Shown here piece after piece: positions 15,052-25,100 of a DNA stretch of 64,000 nt. Source of the stretch: Bacteroidota bacterium (GTDB lineage Bacteria > Bacteroidota > Bacteroidia > Bacteroidales > Lentimicrobiaceae). Under the pieces are notes generated by a model that searched no databases, was not told the DNA's origin, and was given only the letters and a program-made list of their open reading frames with translations. A program made the translations under genes and the position numbers. The stretch's first letter is position 1. Each line of letters opens with the position of its first letter. The stretch is taken from positions 1 to 64,000 of the forward strand of contig WSXU01000028.1 of assembly GCA_009773455.1 (NCBI GenBank), read 5' to 3'.

Positions 15052-16692
15052 ATGAAAAAATTTAGCATTTTATTATTATCCTTACTTTTCGTTCAATTAA
15101 TATATAGTCAGAATATAAGTTTTGAATGGTTAAAATTATTAGGTCAATCTGGAAGAAATGAGATTAAATGTATTATTTCTGATACAAATAATAATATTAT
15201 TGTTGGAGGTTATTTTGAAAATAGCCTTGAAATTAATGGACATTTTATAAATAGTAAAGGAAGTAAGGACTATTTAATTGCAAAATATGATGCTTCAGGT
15301 AATAACTTATGGTATTTATATGGAGGAGGAAAATTAGATGATTATATTTCTGATATAACCTTTGTAAACAATAGATTATTTGTACTTGGAGTCTTTAGTG
15401 ACTCAATTACATTTGAAAATGGAGAATTTAAAGCAGACAGCTTAACTGATTTATTTATTGGTGAAATGATTGAAGATAAAATTTATGGAATTGATAAATT
15501 CTCGGGAAAAGGGGTTGTTAATTCTGAAAAACTATTTGCTAAAGGTGATAATTTATTTATCACAGGTAGTTTTGAAGGAGAAATTATTATTGTAAATGAC
15601 ACGTTAATCTCAACAGGATATTGGGATTATATTTGGCCTGGAACAGATAGTATTTACAGATATGTTGAACACATGCTTCTAGTAAAGTATAATCTTCAAA
15701 ATAAAATCAATTGGTATAAAAACTATAAAAATGCCAGAAGTTTATCAATAACAACTGATAATTCTAACAATCTATATTTAATTGCTTCTCATTATGGTAA
15801 TTGTCTGATTGAAGATGAAATTGAGATATCAGAAAACCTTTTTTTAATTAAATACGATGAAAATGGCGATTATATTTGGCATATCACAGGTGGTCCCTCT
15901 GGCCAAATTACACAGCCGTATGACCTAGTATGTTTAGAAAATCAACTATATATTACTGGACATATCGCAGGAGATAATCTTTATATTGGTAGTTATGACA
16001 ATATTGTTGAAAAATCATGGTATGATGCTTTTTTATGCAAAATGGATACGTCAGGAAACATTGTTTGGTTTAATCAAATTGGAGAAGGTAGTTGGAGGGA
16101 TAATATTGGTCCGCATCATAACTATGGTAATGTAATAAAAATAATAAGCGATACCATTTATATTGCTGGTCACTTTTTAGAAGAAATAAATTTCGGTACG
16201 ATAATTTTAAATTCTCAAGGAGCTTATGATTTATTTTATGCTAAATATTTAAAAAATGGTGCATTCTTTGAAGCAGGCCAATATTTAGTAGAAGGATGGT
16301 CATCGGCTAATGATATTGCTATAGATACATCAGGAAACATATATATCGCAGGATATTCATTTGAAAATAATACAAGTTCAAATGAGACTCAATTTCTTTT
16401 ATTTGGCAAGATTGATAGTTTAACAAATAATCCTAACTCAATTGACTCATATACTAGTAAGACAATAAATGTATTTCCGAATCCAACAAGATCATCTTTC
16501 ACTATAGATTTTCACAAGGAACTTGACAGAAAAATACAAGTTATTGACATGCAAGGTAAAATAGTATTAAGTACTAAATCAAATATGTCAAAAATAGATA
16601 TTGATGATAAAGGCTTAAAAGCAGGATTATATTTGATTACAATATCAGAAAAAAATGGTTTTACAAAACTAAAATTGATAAAAACAGGATAA
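15052..16692 (+). CDS. T9SS type A sorting-domain protein, SBBP-like beta-propeller
   Basis: A 546-residue protein from the ATG at 15052; an upstream in-frame ATG at 14959 lies in the palindrome and would hide the signal peptide, so it is rejected. The signal peptide is MKKFSILLLSLLFVQLIYSQ. The body contains repeats of the form IISDTNNNIIVGGYFENSLE, DASGNNLWYL, FLIKYDENGDYIWHITGG and AIDTSGNIYIAGYSF, the pattern of SBBP/beta-propeller proteins. The T9SS tail begins near residue 465 (INVFPNPTRSSFTIDFHKEL) and ends GLYLITISEKNGFTKLKLIK. Secreted or surface anchored. It is strongly AT-rich like its neighbours. Confidence 0.85.
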   Translation: MKKFSILLLSLLFVQLIYSQNISFEWLKLLGQSGRNEIKCIISDTNNNIIVGGYFENSLEINGHFINSKGSKDYLIAKYDASGNNLWYLYGGGKLDDYISDITFVNNRLFVLGVFSDSITFENGEFKADSLTDLFIGEMIEDKIYGIDKFSGKGVVNSEKLFAKGDNLFITGSFEGEIIIVNDTLISTGYWDYIWPGTDSIYRYVEHMLLVKYNLQNKINWYKNYKNARSLSITTDNSNNLYLIASHYGNCLIEDEIEISENLFLIKYDENGDYIWHITGGPSGQITQPYDLVCLENQLYITGHIAGDNLYIGSYDNIVEKSWYDAFLCKMDTSGNIVWFNQIGEGSWRDNIGPHHNYGNVIKIISDTIYIAGHFLEEINFGTIILNSQGAYDLFYAKYLKNGAFFEAGQYLVEGWSSANDIAIDTSGNIYIAGYSFENNTSSNETQFLLFGKIDSLTNNPNSIDSYTSKTINVFPNPTRSSFTIDFHKELDRKIQVIDMQGKIVLSTKSNMSKIDIDDKGLKAGLYLITISEKNGFTKLKLIKTG

Positions 16693-16696
16693 CCAA

Positions 16697-16833
16697 CTAA
16701 CACTTACACGCGGTCATAAAACATTGGGAAATAAGTAGTTATTTGAGCTTTGGTTCTCACATCAAAGCACACTTTACCTTGACAGGAAAGTAGCTTCCAA
16801 ATCCCCAACGTTTCATACCGCCAACCGTTACAC
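16697..16833. repeat. Imperfect palindrome 2 after the T9SS gene
   Basis: The left arm 16710-16730 (GCGGTCATAAAACATTGGG) pairs with the right arm 16803-16822 (CCCCAACGTTTCATACCGCC) with a few bulges, and outer CTAAC (16697) lies opposite CGTTAC (16826-16831). It fills the gap between the T9SS gene and the 141-residue gene. Confidence 0.6.
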
Positions 16834-16843
16834 CATTTAAAAA

Positions 16844-17269
16844 ATGCGAAAGACTAATTTCATATTGACACTTTATCTTATTTTGTTGGGTTTTTGTTCC
16901 TGTTTCGGGCAGACAAAAACTCAGTTGGACTTTGCATTTACCGACATTTATGGACATAAATTTCTGATTAATAATATTGACAACCTTCCAGTTTTACTTG
17001 ACACTACATTTATAAAATCAAACTTGACAGGCTTGTACTTTTACAATGCGGACAATGACACAACTTCTCGCTTTGACTTTATAATTAAAGACATTAAGAC
17101 AATAAAAAAGAGGAAAGAGTTTGAACTAAAAATCATCTTCGTACCCAAGTCAAATGACAGTGAAGTGATTTTAAAATATCAAAATTTCAGATATTATCGC
17201 ATGACAGTTTTAACAATAAATGATAAACTTCAAATTGACTCAATTGACTGGTTATTTGGAGAAATATGA
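16844..17269 (+). CDS. Hypothetical exported protein
   Basis: A 141-residue protein with a hydrophobic N-terminus (ILTLYLILLGFCSC) followed by FGQTKTQ. Signal peptidase I cleavage after FGQ or lipidation at a Cys near 19-21 are both possible. The mature part is charged and beta-rich (RFDFIIKDIKTIKKRKEFEL) with no domain I recognise. It lies between palindromes 2 and 3 in the AT-rich stretch, so it is probably accessory. Confidence 0.65.
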   Translation: MRKTNFILTLYLILLGFCSCFGQTKTQLDFAFTDIYGHKFLINNIDNLPVLLDTTFIKSNLTGLYFYNADNDTTSRFDFIIKDIKTIKKRKEFELKIIFVPKSNDSEVILKYQNFRYYRMTVLTINDKLQIDSIDWLFGEI

Positions 17270-17289
17270 AAACGGTGTATAACAATGTG

Positions 17290-17374
17290 TAGCGGTCAAT
17301 AAGGGTTTCCGTTGTATTCGAGCATCCTGTCCCGCATAAACATCGATGTAGCTTGACAGTGATGAAACCCGCTA
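17290..17374. repeat. Imperfect palindrome 3
   Basis: TAGCGG (17290-17295) plus GGGTTTC (17303-17309) pair with GAAACCCGCTA (17364-17374), leaving an 8-base bulge. It starts just after the stop at 17269, as palindromes 1 and 2 do after their genes. Confidence 0.5.
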
Positions 17375-17438
17375 TAACTTACTGCTGCAACAATCATAAA
17401 TCGGCTGCTATAGGAAACCCATTAAACGCGTACAAACA

Positions 17439-18932
17439 ATGAATAATATTTTCACTTTACGGTTAATTTTAATCAAATACTGGTTTCTGCTTCCGTTTCT
17501 TTTTGCCTTTTCATCCGACTCACCCCGAAGCCAATATGCAATCCCAATTGCTGCCTGGTCAGTTGCTTCTGCCGACCTGGATTTGGACGGGGATTTGGAT
17601 ATAGTTACAGGACATAATTATTGCGAGCAGACAAAATGGAGTGGAATAGCAATATCAGAGAACTTAGGTTCAGGAACTTATAATCTTAAGGATTCATTAT
17701 TCTTTTATGGTGGCCAGACAACGCTTTTATGTTGTCAATTGGATAACATAGCTAATTTTGAGATTATTTTCCGAAAATGGCTTACAAATCAGCTTATTGG
17801 TATTCTTTATAATAACAATTATTCAGACACGTATTTTTTATCACCGAATTCAACTGACCCTATCCATGACCTAACTACTGGAGATGTTGACAATAATGGT
17901 TTAAAGGATATTATTTTTTGTTCAAATGAAGGTCAGTATTGGGGTGTCTTTTATAATTATGGGTATAAGAACTTCTCACCTCCTGAATTCCATTACCTTC
18001 AGGGTTATTACCCCATGAGTATACAGTGTGGTGATTTGAATGGAGATAACAGGGACGATGTAGTTATTACAGGACAAATCATTGAAATTTTTTATTCAAG
18101 AACTTCTGGTTTTGAAAGAAAAGCGCTTGATCTGGAAGCGTTTAAAGACAAAGTAGCTATAATTGATTTTAACAAGGATGGTCTTGTGGATATTGTGGCT
18201 GATAATAGCCAGGTAGTTAACTCAATATGGACAAATATATACAAAAATACAGGAAATGAGATCTTTACTAAATTGGATGATCATTTTTCCATTCCTGGGG
18301 CGGGTAAATTTTCTGTGAAAGACTACAATAACGATAGTCTGCCTGATATCGCATACTTATTGAACTTTCCGGATACAACAGGTACAGGTATTATAGATAC
18401 AATTGGAGGGATAAAGATATTTTACAATCTTGGTAATTTTCAACTTTCCGATCCGCAGTTTATTCCATTGGATAATTACCGCGAAGGCGGGCGCAATATT
18501 CATTCTGCCGATTTTGATGGCAACGGTTTTATGGATTTCGCAATTGTGCGAATAAGTTATTATCCATTAGAATACAACCTCGAATTGCTATTCAACGATG
18601 GAAACGGGCATTTCGTTCCAAACCCTTTGGGTATTAATGAACGTAATAAAAAAAGTGGTATTGCATCATTTGGTTGTTATCCCAATCCTTTCAGCGAAAA
18701 CACAACTTTTGAATACGAAATACAAAAAACAGCCCTGGTAGAGCTGAGCATTTACAGCCTTCAAGGTAAGTTGATACAACGTTTAACCAATCAAATCCAG
18801 AAAGGAGGACACTATACAATACAGTGGTGCGGTATTTCCAGGGTCGCTAACCAACACAAGCCCTGTGCCTTAATCGCTTATTTGAAAGTGAACGGACAAA
18901 TCTGCCAATCAATTAAACTAATCAATTATTAA
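17439..18932 (+). CDS. FG-GAP/VCBS-repeat protein with C-terminal sorting domain
   Basis: A 497-residue protein with signal peptide at about 1-30. It contains repeated calcium-binding FG-GAP/VCBS-type motifs: SADLDLDGDLDIVTGH, TGDVDNNGLKDIIFCS, CGDLNGDNRDDVVITG, IDFNKDGLVDIVADN, VKDYNNDSLPDIAYL and SADFDGNGFMDFAIV. Together these should fold as a seven-bladed integrin-like propeller. The tail FGCYPNPFSENTTFEYEI...LQGKLIQRL is a T9SS type A domain, ending VNGQICQSIKLINY. Secreted or surface protein, probably ligand binding. The gene follows palindrome 3 and has a composition nearer to the backbone than the two genes before it. Confidence 0.85.
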   Translation: MNNIFTLRLILIKYWFLLPFLFAFSSDSPRSQYAIPIAAWSVASADLDLDGDLDIVTGHNYCEQTKWSGIAISENLGSGTYNLKDSLFFYGGQTTLLCCQLDNIANFEIIFRKWLTNQLIGILYNNNYSDTYFLSPNSTDPIHDLTTGDVDNNGLKDIIFCSNEGQYWGVFYNYGYKNFSPPEFHYLQGYYPMSIQCGDLNGDNRDDVVITGQIIEIFYSRTSGFERKALDLEAFKDKVAIIDFNKDGLVDIVADNSQVVNSIWTNIYKNTGNEIFTKLDDHFSIPGAGKFSVKDYNNDSLPDIAYLLNFPDTTGTGIIDTIGGIKIFYNLGNFQLSDPQFIPLDNYREGGRNIHSADFDGNGFMDFAIVRISYYPLEYNLELLFNDGNGHFVPNPLGINERNKKSGIASFGCYPNPFSENTTFEYEIQKTALVELSIYSLQGKLIQRLTNQIQKGGHYTIQWCGISRVANQHKPCALIAYLKVNGQICQSIKLINY

Positions 18933-18953
18933 TATTATATAGAGATTTATACC

Positions 18954-19103
18954 ATGACAAAACTACGCTATATTTCAGTAACGGCTGACCTGAAAAAACC
19001 TGATACATATGAAATAACTATAAAGGGAAAGTCAGGCAAGTCTTCGGAATACACAAAGGCCAGATCAGAAATAAAAAGGTACAAGTATCATCAATTATAC
19101 TGA
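18954..19103 (+). CDS. Very small hypothetical ORF
   Basis: A 49-codon ORF beginning MTKLRYISVTADLKKPDTYE, basic and hydrophilic, located in the otherwise empty 205-base gap before the frameshifted T9SS gene. No family is recognised and there is no nearby promoter box. It could be real or chance. Confidence 0.25.
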   Translation: MTKLRYISVTADLKKPDTYEITIKGKSGKSSEYTKARSEIKRYKYHQLY

Positions 19104-19137
19104 GAAATTTGTATCATCGCTACAAAATAACAGCCCC

Positions 19138-19719
19138 ATGAAAAGAATTACTCTGCTCATTTTCACTTTCCTTGGTTTTGTCCACATGGTCAGCGCACAA
19201 TGGCAGCAAACCCATGGCCCTTACGGGGGCATCATCTATTGTTTCACCAGGAGCGGGAACACGCTCTATGCAGGGTCTGATTATGCCATTTATATTTCAA
19301 ACGACAACGGAATAAACTGGGTTCAATCCAATGCGGGCATCAATTATCCCAATGTCCGGTCGTTTGTCACCGATGAAACCGGCGTATTTGCCGGCACGTA
19401 CAACGGTGTGTTTCTGTCGGCAGACGGCGGGCAGCACTGGACATTCAGCGGATTGCAGTACCTGAGCGTGAATGCGATGGTGAATACCGGCAGTTGCCTG
19501 ATAGCCGGCACCGGGCGTGGAATGAACTATACTGAAGACGGAGTTTATGTTTCCACCGATCATGGTGTAACCTGGGTACAGGCAAATAATGGAATTCCGG
19601 AGAACGCTACTGTTTACTCCCTGGTGGTCAAAGGCCCGGATGTTTTTGCCGGAACACAATCGGTGTCCCAATTATATCAGGTCGCTGGCAACGGATGGCA
19701 CCGATATTTATGCCGGTGA
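19138..19719 (+). pseudogene. BNR/Ycf48-like T9SS protein, 5' part (frameshifted)
   Basis: The 193-codon frame carries the signal peptide (1-20, ends VSAQ) and the first repeats of a sialidase/photosystem-stability-type propeller (GNTLYAGSDYAIYISNDNG, TGVFAGTYNGVFLSADGGQHW). After AGTQSVS the frame turns into unrelated residues and stops. Removing one C from the CCC run at 19667-19669 restores reading into the next ORF (SNYIRSLATDGTDIYAG). This is the front half of one gene with the following entry. Confidence 0.8.
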
Positions 19720-21169
19720 AAGTGGTTTGGGCTATGGGGTATTTAAATCATCCGATAACGGTTTAAACTGGATGGCCGTTAACAATGGTCTGCCATTTGA
19801 TGTCTCTTCAACCGAATATCCTGCGGTGCTTTCACTGGCCTGTGTGGACACAATCCTCTACCTGGGTTCGTCTGTTGGTTTGTTTGCCTCTGATGACCAT
19901 GATGCAAGCTGGACAGCTGTTGATCTGGGGGTTACCTCCGGCACGGGAGGTGTTCGCATTCAATCGGTTGCTTCATTTGAGACGAATCTTTTTGCAGGCA
20001 CAGGAGATCAATATAATACCAATGGAATAGGAATACTCCTATCTGCCGATGCAGGTCAGCATTGGCTGTCGGTGGGTGTCAGCAATACCGAGTTAACAGC
20101 GTTGGCCTCATGCGGACCGGCTGTTTTTGCAGGCACCTACCTTGCAGGTGCACTTTATACCACGCTGGATGGCGGGTCCGTCTGGGATTTTACCAACGAC
20201 AGCATCGGCGACACCTATGTCACCAAAATGGCCGTAAACGGTTCCGTTGCCTTTGCCGGAACATTCAGCAGTGGTGTTTTTGTATCCGAAAATTACGGTC
20301 AGACCTGGACCCGGAGGAACCAGGGGCTGTCGGACCTGTACATTACCGCGCTGGCAGCAGGCGACAACATGGTTTATGCAGGGACGATGTACGGAAAAGT
20401 GTTTTCTTCAGACAACAACGGTATTACCTGGACTGAACTGGTGAGCGACCTGCCCGGTGTTGAATCGCTGGCTGCCGGAGGCGGGTATATTTATGCCGGA
20501 ACCTATGACGGGGTGTACGGATCGTCGGATAACGGCCTTCACTGGACCCATATGGATGCAAATATCGCGGATAAAAGAATTCTGTCGCTGATCATTACCG
20601 GAGAAACAGTGCTTGCCGGAACGGAAATTGGTGGTGTCTATATTTCCTATGACCATGGAGGCTATTGGACGCATGCATCCGGCGTGATTTCGTCGAGTGG
20701 GGTTTATGCATTTGCAATGCGTGGTTCCTCTGTTTTTGCCGGTACTGATCCTGAAGGTGTCTATCAGTCAACAGACAACGGCGCCCACTGGTCGAAAATC
20801 AACACGGGCTTAACCCTCACAAATGTCAGGGCTCTGACCCTGGATGAAACAAATATCTATGCCGGAACCAACGGAAAGGGAGTTTGGGCAAGATCGCTGG
20901 ACGAGGTGGTCGGTGTAAAGGAACATGGTTCTGATTTTTCCGGTGTTCATGTTTATCCGAATCCTGCAAAGGATCAACTGAATATTGAACTGGATAACTT
21001 TGAAAATACCGAACTTGAAATCATGGGTATGGATGGCCGTTTCATCAGGCGAATTTCATTACGGTCTCCTGAAACCCGGATTGACCTGACAAATATGGCA
21101 AGCGGGATTTATGCAATGAGCATTAAAAATAAACAAGGTTCTACAGTAAGAAGGTTTATTAAACAATAG
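19589..21169 (+). pseudogene. BNR/Ycf48-like T9SS protein, 3' part (frameshifted)
   Basis: The homologous part starts near 19670; the first 27 codons from the ATG at 19589 are out-of-frame shadow. It continues the propeller with many copies of the pattern VFAGTYLAGALYTTLDGG, VYAGTMYGKVFSSDNNG, IYAGTYDGVYGSSDNG and IYAGTNGKGVWARS. It ends in a T9SS type A domain (VHVYPNPAKDQLNIELDNF...IYAMSIKNKQGSTVRRFIKQ). Joined to the 5' part, it would encode about 676 residues. This is a secreted repeat protein of unknown ligand. Intact codon structure on both sides suggests either a very recent mutation or a base-call error. Confidence 0.8.
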
Positions 21170-21190
21170 CCAGAAAACAACATATCAGCA

Positions 21191-21580
21191 ATGAGCACAC
21201 TGAACAGCGAAGTAACAAAGTTCCTGGATGAATTAAATCACCCTCTGAGGGTTGAAATTGAGCTGTTGCGCCATATCATTCTGAATTCAAATGCCGGTTT
21301 GACTGAAAACATTAAATGGAATGGTCCCAATTATTGTCACAACAATCAGGACCGGCTGACCATGAGAATTCAGCCCCCGAAGCAGATTCAGCTGATTTTT
21401 CACCGGGGGGCTAAGAAAATGACTCAACCGGAAGGCCAACTGATTAAAGACAAAACGGGAATGCTTGACTGGAAAGAAAATGACAGGGCGGTTGCATCGT
21501 TTAAAAATGGTGATGAAATAATCAGGGCCAGGCCGGGACTCGAAGAGGTTATCCATGATTGGATAAAAGCGGCGGAATAA
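21191..21580 (+). CDS. DUF1801-family protein
   Basis: A 129-residue cytosolic protein. LRHIILNSNAGLTENIKWNGPNYC, LIFHRGAKK and DWKENDRAVASFKNGDEI follow the DUF1801 (YdhG-like) pattern, an alpha/beta fold of unknown biochemical role sometimes linked to iron or stress responses. It starts 21 bases after the preceding gene and may be co-transcribed with it. A terminator follows at 21704-21735. Confidence 0.85.
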   Translation: MSTLNSEVTKFLDELNHPLRVEIELLRHIILNSNAGLTENIKWNGPNYCHNNQDRLTMRIQPPKQIQLIFHRGAKKMTQPEGQLIKDKTGMLDWKENDRAVASFKNGDEIIRARPGLEEVIHDWIKAAE

Positions 21581-21703
21581 AATACCGCCAGCCATAATTA
21601 CAATGGTAGTCAATTGAATGGAAGCCAACTCTTTCCGGAAGAGTTAAACGGTCGATTACAGCAAAATTGTGATTATTATCAGAAATTCGGTTTATAAAAT
21701 ACA

Positions 21704-21735
21704 AAAAGCCCGCAGGCTTTCGCTTCCGGGCTTTT
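21704..21735. terminator. Bidirectional terminator between the DUF1801 gene and tmRNA
   Basis: The stem AAAAGCCCG/CGGGCTTTT has T-runs on both strands. It can end the plus-strand operon and the minus-strand tmRNA. Confidence 0.8.
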
Positions 21736-21738
21736 CTG

Positions 21739-22107
21739 TGGAGATGGCGGGAGTCGAACCCGCGTCCAAACAAGCAGCAATAGTGCTTTCTACAAGCTTA
21801 GTTTTCAGTTGATTGTCGGGAGCCGGCAGGGAGAAAACCGCCCAACAGGTTCCGTATTCCTTTTGGTTTTCGAACAGGCACCAGGGCCTTACCTGTCTTA
21901 TCGCGGCATTTGTGATGCCCTTACCGGAACGCGGCCGCGCGTGGCTTCCCGGGGAGCAGAAAGCGGCTTAATCCTTGATTAAGCGGCTAACGCGTAATTG
22001 TAATCGTTGCCATTTGTTGGCTGTGCAGGTTGGGATTAACGGGCCACACTTGCAACGCCCGGCATGCTTACAATACCACTTCCTTGCTGTCAAAACCGGT
22101 CATCCCC
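21739..22107 (-). ncRNA. ssrA: Transfer-messenger RNA (tmRNA)
   Basis: A 369-base RNA that rescues stalled ribosomes and tags the nascent chain for proteolysis with SmpB. The 5' end GGGGATG and the 3' CATCTCC form a 7-bp acceptor stem, with discriminator A at 21739. The T-arm contains GGTTCGACTCCC. The CCA tail is not encoded; the genome reads CAG there. The tag frame begins at a resume codon GGC (22009-22011) and gives GNDYNYALAA before TAA at 21979-21981, a typical Bacteroidota-style tag ending in YALAA. GC-rich pseudoknot segments follow. The gene lies in the leader of the divergent sensor gene and ends at the bidirectional terminator. Confidence 0.97.
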
Positions 22108-22119
22108 GGTTACAATCAG

Positions 22120-22127
22120 CAAAATTA
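22120..22127 (-). promoter_or_regulatory. Putative -7 box of tmRNA (TAATTTTG)
   Basis: The minus strand reads TAATTTTG 13 bases before the mature 5' end, a reasonable spacing for a precursor trimmed by RNase P. No clear TTG at -33. Confidence 0.45.
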
Positions 22128-22190
22128 GTCATAAATCAGATAGTAAGGGTAAAATTCGTAAATTTAAAAGTTGTTATAAGCATCTGCTTT

Positions 22191-25100
22191 ATGACATTGC
22201 CATTGAAAAAGTGCCTTCTTTTTCTGCTGCTTGCCGTTGTAATTTCAGGAACAGCTTCCTCACAGTCGCTGCGGTTTACCCGTTATACCGAAGAGGAGGG
22301 ATTGCCTTCACCGCTGGTTAAATCCATCACCAGCGACAGCAACGGCATTCTGTGGGCCGCCACCGACGATGGCCTGGTGCGGTTCGATGGCCGTGATTTC
22401 CGGCTTTTCAGGGATGAACTTCCGGGTGCCTATGCCAAATCGGTACTTGCCCTGCCCGGCGGTCAGCTGCTGGTTACCACCGATATGGGCGTAGCGCGTG
22501 TAACCGACAAAGCCGGTGATTGTACTTTCGAAACCATCGCCCGTGGCTCGGTAAAGCAGAGCGATACCGCCATGTGGTATCCGAAGATGCTTTTCAGTGA
22601 TGCCAAAGGCAGGATCTGGCTTTCCGATAATTTCAGGATATACCGGTATACCGGCAAAGGGTTTAAATCCTATGATCCCGGACCCGGCGTTGTTACCAAC
22701 AATTTTAACCGTTCCTTCTCCTTTACAGACGACGGAAACGGAAACCTGATTGCTGTTTCAGAAACGGGGCTGGTATTTATCTATAACGACAAAACAGACA
22801 AATTTAAGCCGGTTGCCCTTCCCTCACCAATTCCCGGGGTCCATGCAGCTTTCAGTAACGCTCCCGGTTTGTTGCTCATTGCTACCCGTGAAGGTCTCTT
22901 TGAACTGATCATGGATAAGACTGGATCTGTCAAACACCTGCGAATCATTAGTCCTCTCGAAATTTCGTATCTGGCGAAAAGCGGCAAAGGTATGGTTTTT
23001 GCCGGCACCTGGTCGAATGGTTTGTATACAATAAGCAAGGATAAAAGCGGCGGATATGCTGTAATGCCTGTCAGCCAGTTCACTGAAAAAGATGTCGCTC
23101 ACCTGTTTATTGACCAGGAAGACAACGTATGGGTGGCTTCCGATATCGGTATCCTGCTTTTACAGGAAACCCTGTTTGGCGAGACTTTCAGCAGTCTTAC
23201 CAATGCCTATATCCAGCACATCAGCATTGGACAGAAGAACATTGTTTACTTCACCGACGGCTCAGCTGTTTTCAGGTCGCAGACAGGTTCTTCGGTTACG
23301 GGAAAAGAACTGTTCAGGACTTCTGCAGTTGTTCTCCAGGTAATTCCCGATAAGAATGGTCTTTGGCTGGCCGATGCCACCGGGGCTATTACTTACACAA
23401 CCTTTACCGGTGCGGTAGTCAGGCGGTTTGATTTCAGTGATCAGGGAAGGGCTATCTTCAAGATGGTAAAAGACAATGACGGAAACATATGGGCATGCCA
23501 GGATGTTAATCCGGGCATTATCAGGATATTACCAGACTTTACCACGAAGTCCTATGGACCTGATGAAGGGTTGTTTTCAAGGGCCATCGCACTTACCCTA
23601 TCAGGCTCAGGTGAATTATATGCCGGCGGAATGACCGATTCGGCATTTCTGCTGGTCTACAACTCATACATCGATAAGTTCATCAACCTGAGTGAGAGAA
23701 TTGAATTTGAACGTAACATCGACATCAATGTGAATGATATTGCCTGCGATCCTCACAGCAATGACATCTGGCTTGGTACCTCCTTCGGCCTGATCAGGCT
23801 TCATAAGGGAAGTTACAAAAGGGTGGATCTCGGAAATTTAACCGAAAATTCGGTGAAAGCCGTGGCCATCGATTCACTGGGTTATGTCTGGTTTGCCAAT
23901 AACCAGGGACTGCACCGTTACCGTAACGGTAATCTGATGTCGTTTAACGAACGTACAGGTCTGCCTGCGAAAACGGTCTCGTACCGTGGGCTGATGGTGG
24001 ATGGTCATAACCGCTTGTGGGTAGGTACGGTAGCCGGACTGGCTGTTTCTTCCCCGCTCAGGCATCCGAGGAAAACACTGAGTCCTGCCATCAGGAGCAT
24101 CATGATCAATAACTTTCAGGCTGATTTCGCGGTTGCCGCATCCTTTTCATTCAGCAACAAGGGATTCGTGAACCTGAAGGTGTCATCTCCGGAGTTTCCG
24201 GCAAGGTACCTCAGTTATGAGCGCTGGATAGAAGGGTACGACAGAGGATGGGTGGTACTGCCAAAAGATGGCGAAATCCTCCTTGGCAGCATGAAGCCCG
24301 GAAATTATATCCTAAAAGTCAGGGCGCTGCAGTCGGGAAATTATTTCTACAGCGACCCCACAATCGTCAGGTTTCAGGTAAAGCGCATATGGTACGAACG
24401 ATGGTATGTGATCCTGCTGGCGTTGGCAGTGCTTTCCCTGATCTTTGTGATGAGTACAAGACGGCATTCGCGCCGTTTGCGGATTGACAATGAAAAACTT
24501 GAGCTGATCATCTCAGACCGTACCCAGGAGATCGTGAAACAGCGCGATCAGATAGAGCAGCAGAATAAACGCATCAGTCATAAAAACGAAGCACTGAGTC
24601 TGAAAAACAAGGAACTTGAACAGGCTAAAAACCTGGCAGAGGAGGCGGCCAAAGCCAAATCACAGTTTCTTTCGGTCATGAGCCATGAAATACGTACCCC
24701 GATGAATGCCGTAATCGGGATCACCCATCTGCTGATGCGCGACAATCCCCGTCCTGAACAGCTCGAAGACCTGAAAATCCTGAAATTCTCAGCCGAGAAC
24801 CTGCTGGGTCTGATCAACGATGTACTTGATCTCAACAAGATAGAAGCCGGGAAACTGGTGATTGAAGCCATCAATTTCAACCTTAAAAATCTGGCCGGAG
24901 GCGTTCACAGCTCAATGCTTCACAGGGCGAAGGAAAAGGGAATTGAATTCAGGTTTGAATACGATGAGCTTTTGCCGGTTTATGTGGTGAGCGATCCGTT
25001 GCGGATTGCCCAGTTATTGAACAACCTGGTGAGCAATGCCATCAAGTTTACCGATAAGGGTGGCGTATTACTCGAAATCAGGCTTGTTGGAAGGAAAGTG

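Noticed and set aside
13994-17438. Integron cassette array as a firm call
   Set aside because: The palindrome ends do not meet the attC core consensus and no integrase is present; kept only as a hypothesis in the findings.
21975-22190. N-terminal extension of the hybrid sensor
   Set aside because: It overlaps tmRNA and would bury the signal peptide; the ATG at 22191 is preferred.
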